A DNA stretch of 9,390 nt from an uncultured Muribaculaceae bacterium. Lineage in GTDB: Bacteria > Bacteroidota > Bacteroidia > Bacteroidales > Muribaculaceae. The notes under the pieces were generated by a model. The model was not told the DNA's origin, made no database searches, and worked only from the letters and a program-made list of their open reading frames with translations. Numbering within the stretch: the first letter of the stretch is position 1; every line of letters starts with the position of its first letter. The DNA is taken from assembly GCA_910584545.1 (NCBI GenBank), contig CAJUBC010000065.1:1-9390 (forward strand), read 5' to 3'. Shown here piece by piece: positions 6,935-9,390 of this stretch. The position numbers and the translations under genes were made by a program.

Positions 6935-7960
6935 ATGCCACTTAACAGGGCCACTCTTATTCGCATTTCGACGATTGACAAATGTCTGCAGAATCATTAT
7001 CGGCGTTGGACTATCAACGACCTGATTGATGCCTGTACGGATGCGCTTGCTGAGTTCGAGGGGCGGAGCAATCCGGTGAGCCGGCGGACGTTTCAGAACG
7101 ACCTCGCTCTGATGCGCAGCGATAGGCTTGGGTATAATGCGCCGATAGTGGTGCGTGACAATAAGTATTATGAATATGAGGACCCGGATTACAGCATCAC
7201 GCATCTGCCTTTGAACGATGAGGGGCTTGACGCGCTAAATTCCGCGCTCGATATTTTGCGGCAGCTTCAGGGGTTTCCGCAACTTGCTTCATCAATCGAT
7301 ACAATCAGCAAGCTCAATGAGCAGATTTCCCGCCAGACGGGGGCGTCTGTTCCCGCTATGGATATGGAGCATGTTGACGGGTATAAGGGCGCTCAATTCA
7401 TTGGTGTCATTTATGATGCCGTGCGCAAGCAGCAGACTTTGGTTATCGAATACCAGTCATTCAAGGCACGTCATCCTGACGCTCTGGTGGTGTATCCATA
7501 TTTATTGAAGGAATACCGAAACCGTTGGTTTCTTATTGGAGAGAAAGCCTCCAACCGTGTTCCGCAGGTTAACATCTTTGCCCTCGACCGGATTCAGTCT
7601 GTTTCCGTTGACAAGGAGCATACTTTCAAGAAATGTGTTGACTTTGATCCGGAGCATTTCTTTGATGATACAATAGGAGTAACAAAGAGTATTCATGATA
7701 AAGCACGCCGGGTAGTAATCAAGATTGATCGGCAGCAGGCTCCATACGTCGAATCAAAACCGTTCCATAAGTCCCAGAAAGTGGAACAACGCTTCCGCGA
7801 CGGCAGCATCCAACTGTCATTGAAAGTGGTTATAAACAACGAACTTGAACGACTGATCCTCGGCTACGGAGGACACGCCGAAGTCATAGCCCCGCCTGAA
7901 TTCCGCGCCCGCATCGCCGAAAGCGTCCGAATAGCCGCAGGGCATTACACGGATGTATAG
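6935..7960 (+). CDS. WYL-domain transcriptional regulator, divergent from rtcB-prfH
   Basis: The 341-residue protein has the order expected for WYL regulators: a winged helix-turn-helix at about 1-85 (with VSRRTFQNDL typical of the recognition region), a linker, the WYL domain at about 155-225, and a C-terminal WCX-like extension at about 255-335. The name motif is present as WFL (198-200) in YPYLLKEYRNRWFLIGE, followed by FALDRI. WYL domains bind nucleic acid or nucleotide ligands in several studied cases (for example PafBC and BrxR), so this protein could sense damaged RNA or DNA. The ATG at 6935 is used because an in-frame TTG at 6917 lies inside the -7 box. It is divergent from rtcB over a shared 93-base gap with an inverted repeat. 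The last 80 bases are clearly richer in G+C than the middle of the gene. Its 3' end overlaps the convergent second WYL gene by 16 bases. Confidence 0.9.
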   Translation: MPLNRATLIRISTIDKCLQNHYRRWTINDLIDACTDALAEFEGRSNPVSRRTFQNDLALMRSDRLGYNAPIVVRDNKYYEYEDPDYSITHLPLNDEGLDALNSALDILRQLQGFPQLASSIDTISKLNEQISRQTGASVPAMDMEHVDGYKGAQFIGVIYDAVRKQQTLVIEYQSFKARHPDALVVYPYLLKEYRNRWFLIGEKASNRVPQVNIFALDRIQSVSVDKEHTFKKCVDFDPEHFFDDTIGVTKSIHDKARRVVIKIDRQQAPYVESKPFHKSQKVEQRFRDGSIQLSLKVVINNELERLILGYGGHAEVIAPPEFRARIAESVRIAAGHYTDV

Positions 7961-8853
7961 AGTCTACTCATGCGCGCGATTATAGTTGAAATTTCATCTC
8001 TCAGTGTCTTAGGTTCCAATACTTCCAACTGGTCACGGTGAAGAAGTAGTTCCTGAATGAAATCGAATGTCGGAACCAGTCTGAGAGCAAAATCCGTATG
8101 TCCGTCTTTAGACTCCAATTCTCTCTGACTGTAATGTATTGGCAGGGAACGGAGATAACCCGGCAATTCCGCGTATGTGCGTATTTTGATATTTTCTACT
8201 CTTTGTTCAACTCCGGCTATGATACCAAAGTAGTTTTGAAAATATTCGGCAGGAACGAAATCTTTAGGGTAGTTAAATGTCCGGTCTGAAATTGTCAGAT
8301 TTCGAATACGGTCAAGCGAGAATATTCGTTTCCGGTCATTATCCAAGAGCGTGAGAACATACCATCTACGTTTGAATAGTTTTACACATAAAGGTTTGAT
8401 TCTTCCGGAGAACTTAACTCCGACAAAGTTCTCATACTCTATTTCCATCTCTTTGTTATGCTGTAATGCATGAAGAACGGACTCAAGCCATTCGCGGCCG
8501 GAGGGTATTTCCTCCAGAAGAATCTTGTCGGAGATAGCACTATTACCGAGGAGCAATTCACCGAGTGAAAAGCTGTCGAGAGCCCATTTGGTCAGTGAGT
8601 TTTCCTCTATAACCTCCGGGTTGATAATGCTATAAAGGTTAAGCCCCTTTCCTCTGCGGCATTCTATGAAGATGCCGAAGTGACGCGCCACCGCCTGACA
8701 ATGATTGTAAAATGTTCTCTGTGTCAGCTTGGAACCATTGTCATTTACAGAAGACGAATCCCATTTTGCAGAGATTTCCTCGAATGTCAGCTCTCCGTTT
8801 CGTTTCAGCGTATCTATAAGCCATAGATAGCGTTTAAGCAATAACTCAACCAT
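7945..8853 (-). CDS. Second WYL-domain regulator, convergent with the first
   Basis: The 302-residue protein has an N-terminal helix-turn-helix (about 1-75, with LTQRTFYNHCQAV), a WYL domain (about 130-190) with the motif as WYV (164-166) in KRRWYVLTLLDNDRKR, then FSLDRI and a C-terminal extension to the end. It is clearly diverged from the first WYL protein and is not a recent duplicate. Its ATG at 8853 lies inside the last codons of the upstream hydrolase-like gene, an 8-base overlap, so the two form an operon. Its stop (7945-7947) lies inside the first WYL gene. The C-terminus reads YTSV, and the opposite gene ends in YTDV from the same base pairs. Its target is unknown: it could control its own operon through the repeat at 9345-9360, or rtcB-prfH. 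Confidence 0.88.
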   Translation of the reverse strand: MVELLLKRYLWLIDTLKRNGELTFEEISAKWDSSSVNDNGSKLTQRTFYNHCQAVARHFGIFIECRRGKGLNLYSIINPEVIEENSLTKWALDSFSLGELLLGNSAISDKILLEEIPSGREWLESVLHALQHNKEMEIEYENFVGVKFSGRIKPLCVKLFKRRWYVLTLLDNDRKRIFSLDRIRNLTISDRTFNYPKDFVPAEYFQNYFGIIAGVEQRVENIKIRTYAELPGYLRSLPIHYSQRELESKDGHTDFALRLVPTFDFIQELLLHRDQLEVLEPKTLRDEISTIIARMSRLYTSV

Positions 8854-9310
8854 TGATTATTTCCTCCACGATTTCTTTGATGGTGAATAATGAGAGATTA
8901 TCATCTTGCGGGAACCATATCGCATGAGGGAAAACTGACTGAAATCTTTCATAATCTCGCTCATGCAAGTCATCAAAGAAACCGTATGTGTTTTCCCGGT
9001 CAAATTCAGTGACGTTATTAAGATGTTCGTAGCTGACTTTGGGGTTCAGCAATACTTTCTTTTGTCGTCTTATTTCCAATGCAGCAGTCGCACACCTCCC
9101 AACCGCAATAACCCAGTCCGGGTGTTTGGCTCTTACTTCCTGAGGGATGAATGTTTCAAGTTCCTTACCATAAAGTTTGTCACTATCATACATCTCTCCA
9201 AGTGAAGCGCACTCAACTTCGATGAAGATTTCATTCATCATGAAATCATTCTGCTCTTCAAGTGTCGGATTCTTGATCGAGAATGGTTTGAGAAACACTA
9301 AGTTTTTCAT
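8846..9310 (-). CDS. Small protein resembling a degenerate YqiA/YcfP-type alpha/beta hydrolase
   Basis: The 154-residue protein resembles the shortened alpha/beta hydrolases of the YqiA/YcfP type found in Bacteroidota, from memory of that family. The shared blocks are a nucleophile-elbow region VIAVGRCATAAL (67-78), the next strand KKVLLNP (84-90), then TEFDRENTYGFFDDLH (101-116) and HAIWF (129-133). The catalytic parts are altered: the GxSxG elbow reads G-R-C-A-T, so serine is replaced by Cys73 and the last glycine is lost; the block that normally carries the catalytic histidine reads DDNLS; the N-terminal HG oxyanion motif is missing. It is probably not an esterase and may be a ligand-binding or adaptor protein, unless Cys73 acts as nucleophile. 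The ATG at 9310 follows a promoter-like box; a GTG at 9355 would lie upstream of that box. It overlaps the WYL gene by 8 bases. If the family call is wrong it is simply a hypothetical protein. Confidence 0.6.
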   Translation of the reverse strand: MKNLVFLKPFSIKNPTLEEQNDFMMNEIFIEVECASLGEMYDSDKLYGKELETFIPQEVRAKHPDWVIAVGRCATAALEIRRQKKVLLNPKVSYEHLNNVTEFDRENTYGFFDDLHERDYERFQSVFPHAIWFPQDDNLSLFTIKEIVEEIING

Positions 9311-9329
9311 GTTTTTAACTTTTACACTG

Positions 9330-9337
9330 CAAAGTTG
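9330..9337 (-). promoter_or_regulatory. Probable -7 box of the hydrolase-like/WYL operon
   Basis: On the minus strand this reads CAACTTTG, one base off TAnnTTTG and followed by C as in many Bacteroidota promoters. It would give a leader of roughly 10-15 bases before the ATG at 9310. No good -33 box is visible; that zone carries the inverted repeat at 9345-9360. Confidence 0.45.
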
Positions 9338-9344
9338 TAACTGT

Positions 9345-9360
9345 TCAGCGGACACGCTGA
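9345..9360. promoter_or_regulatory. Inverted repeat upstream of the hydrolase-like/WYL operon
   Basis: TCAGCG (9345-9350) and CGCTGA (9355-9360) are perfect inverted copies around GACA. The site covers the spacer and -33 area of the presumed promoter, a position similar to that of the repeat before the first WYL gene, though the arm sequences differ. It could be an autoregulatory operator or the hairpin of a gene beyond the right edge. Confidence 0.35.
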
Positions 9361-9390
9361 GGTAGTCGCCTATTAGAAAAGGGCGAGTAT

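Noticed and set aside
9311..9355. GTG start for the hydrolase-like protein
   Set aside because: It would place the promoter-like box inside the coding region and adds a 15-residue extension without family likeness; the ATG at 9310 follows the box directly.

Overview
The window reads as chromosomal DNA of a Bacteroidales bacterium, most likely a gut species such as a Muribaculaceae member (family level is inference). The grounds are promoters of the Bacteroidota type (a -7 box TAnnTTTG, with TTTG exactly 20 bases upstream in two cases), A-rich leaders without a Shine-Dalgarno sequence, Asp/Gly-rich lipoprotein signals, and a TonB-dependent receptor coupled to a DUF4249-like lipoprotein. No integrase, transposase or CRISPR array is visible.

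Left part (1-4489, + strand): a likely operon for the outer membrane. It holds an unrecognised surface-type lipoprotein (238-1518), a TonB-dependent receptor with its own signal peptide and plug but no N-terminal carboxypeptidase-like domain (1542-3629), and a DUF4249-type lipoprotein (3626-4489) that starts inside the receptor stop codon. Together they look like a small uptake system with unknown substrate. A 363-base AT-rich spacer follows, with a perfect dyad and then a strong promoter for tRNA-Gln(CUG) at 4853-4923. The tRNA is followed by a strong hairpin that can terminate transcription from both sides.

Right part (5040-9310): a candidate RNA-damage response locus. On the minus strand rtcB (RNA ligase with all metal and guanylylation residues) and prfH (a release-factor paralogue with GGQ) overlap by four bases. 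This is the known ribosome rescue-and-repair pair: PrfH frees the peptide from a ribosome whose 16S decoding centre has been cut, and RtcB reseals the rRNA. Divergent from rtcB, across a 93-base gap that carries a perfect inverted repeat sitting on the -33 box, is a WYL-domain regulator (6935-7960). Its 3' end overlaps the 3' end of a second, convergent WYL regulator (7945-8853), which is itself translationally overlapped with a small protein (8846-9310). That small protein looks like a YqiA/YcfP-type alpha/beta hydrolase that has lost its catalytic serine and histidine.

The most interesting idea is that the repair operon is controlled by one or both WYL proteins, with the degenerate hydrolase as a sensor or adaptor. 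The enzyme assignments are firm; the regulatory link is inference from gene order and the repeats.
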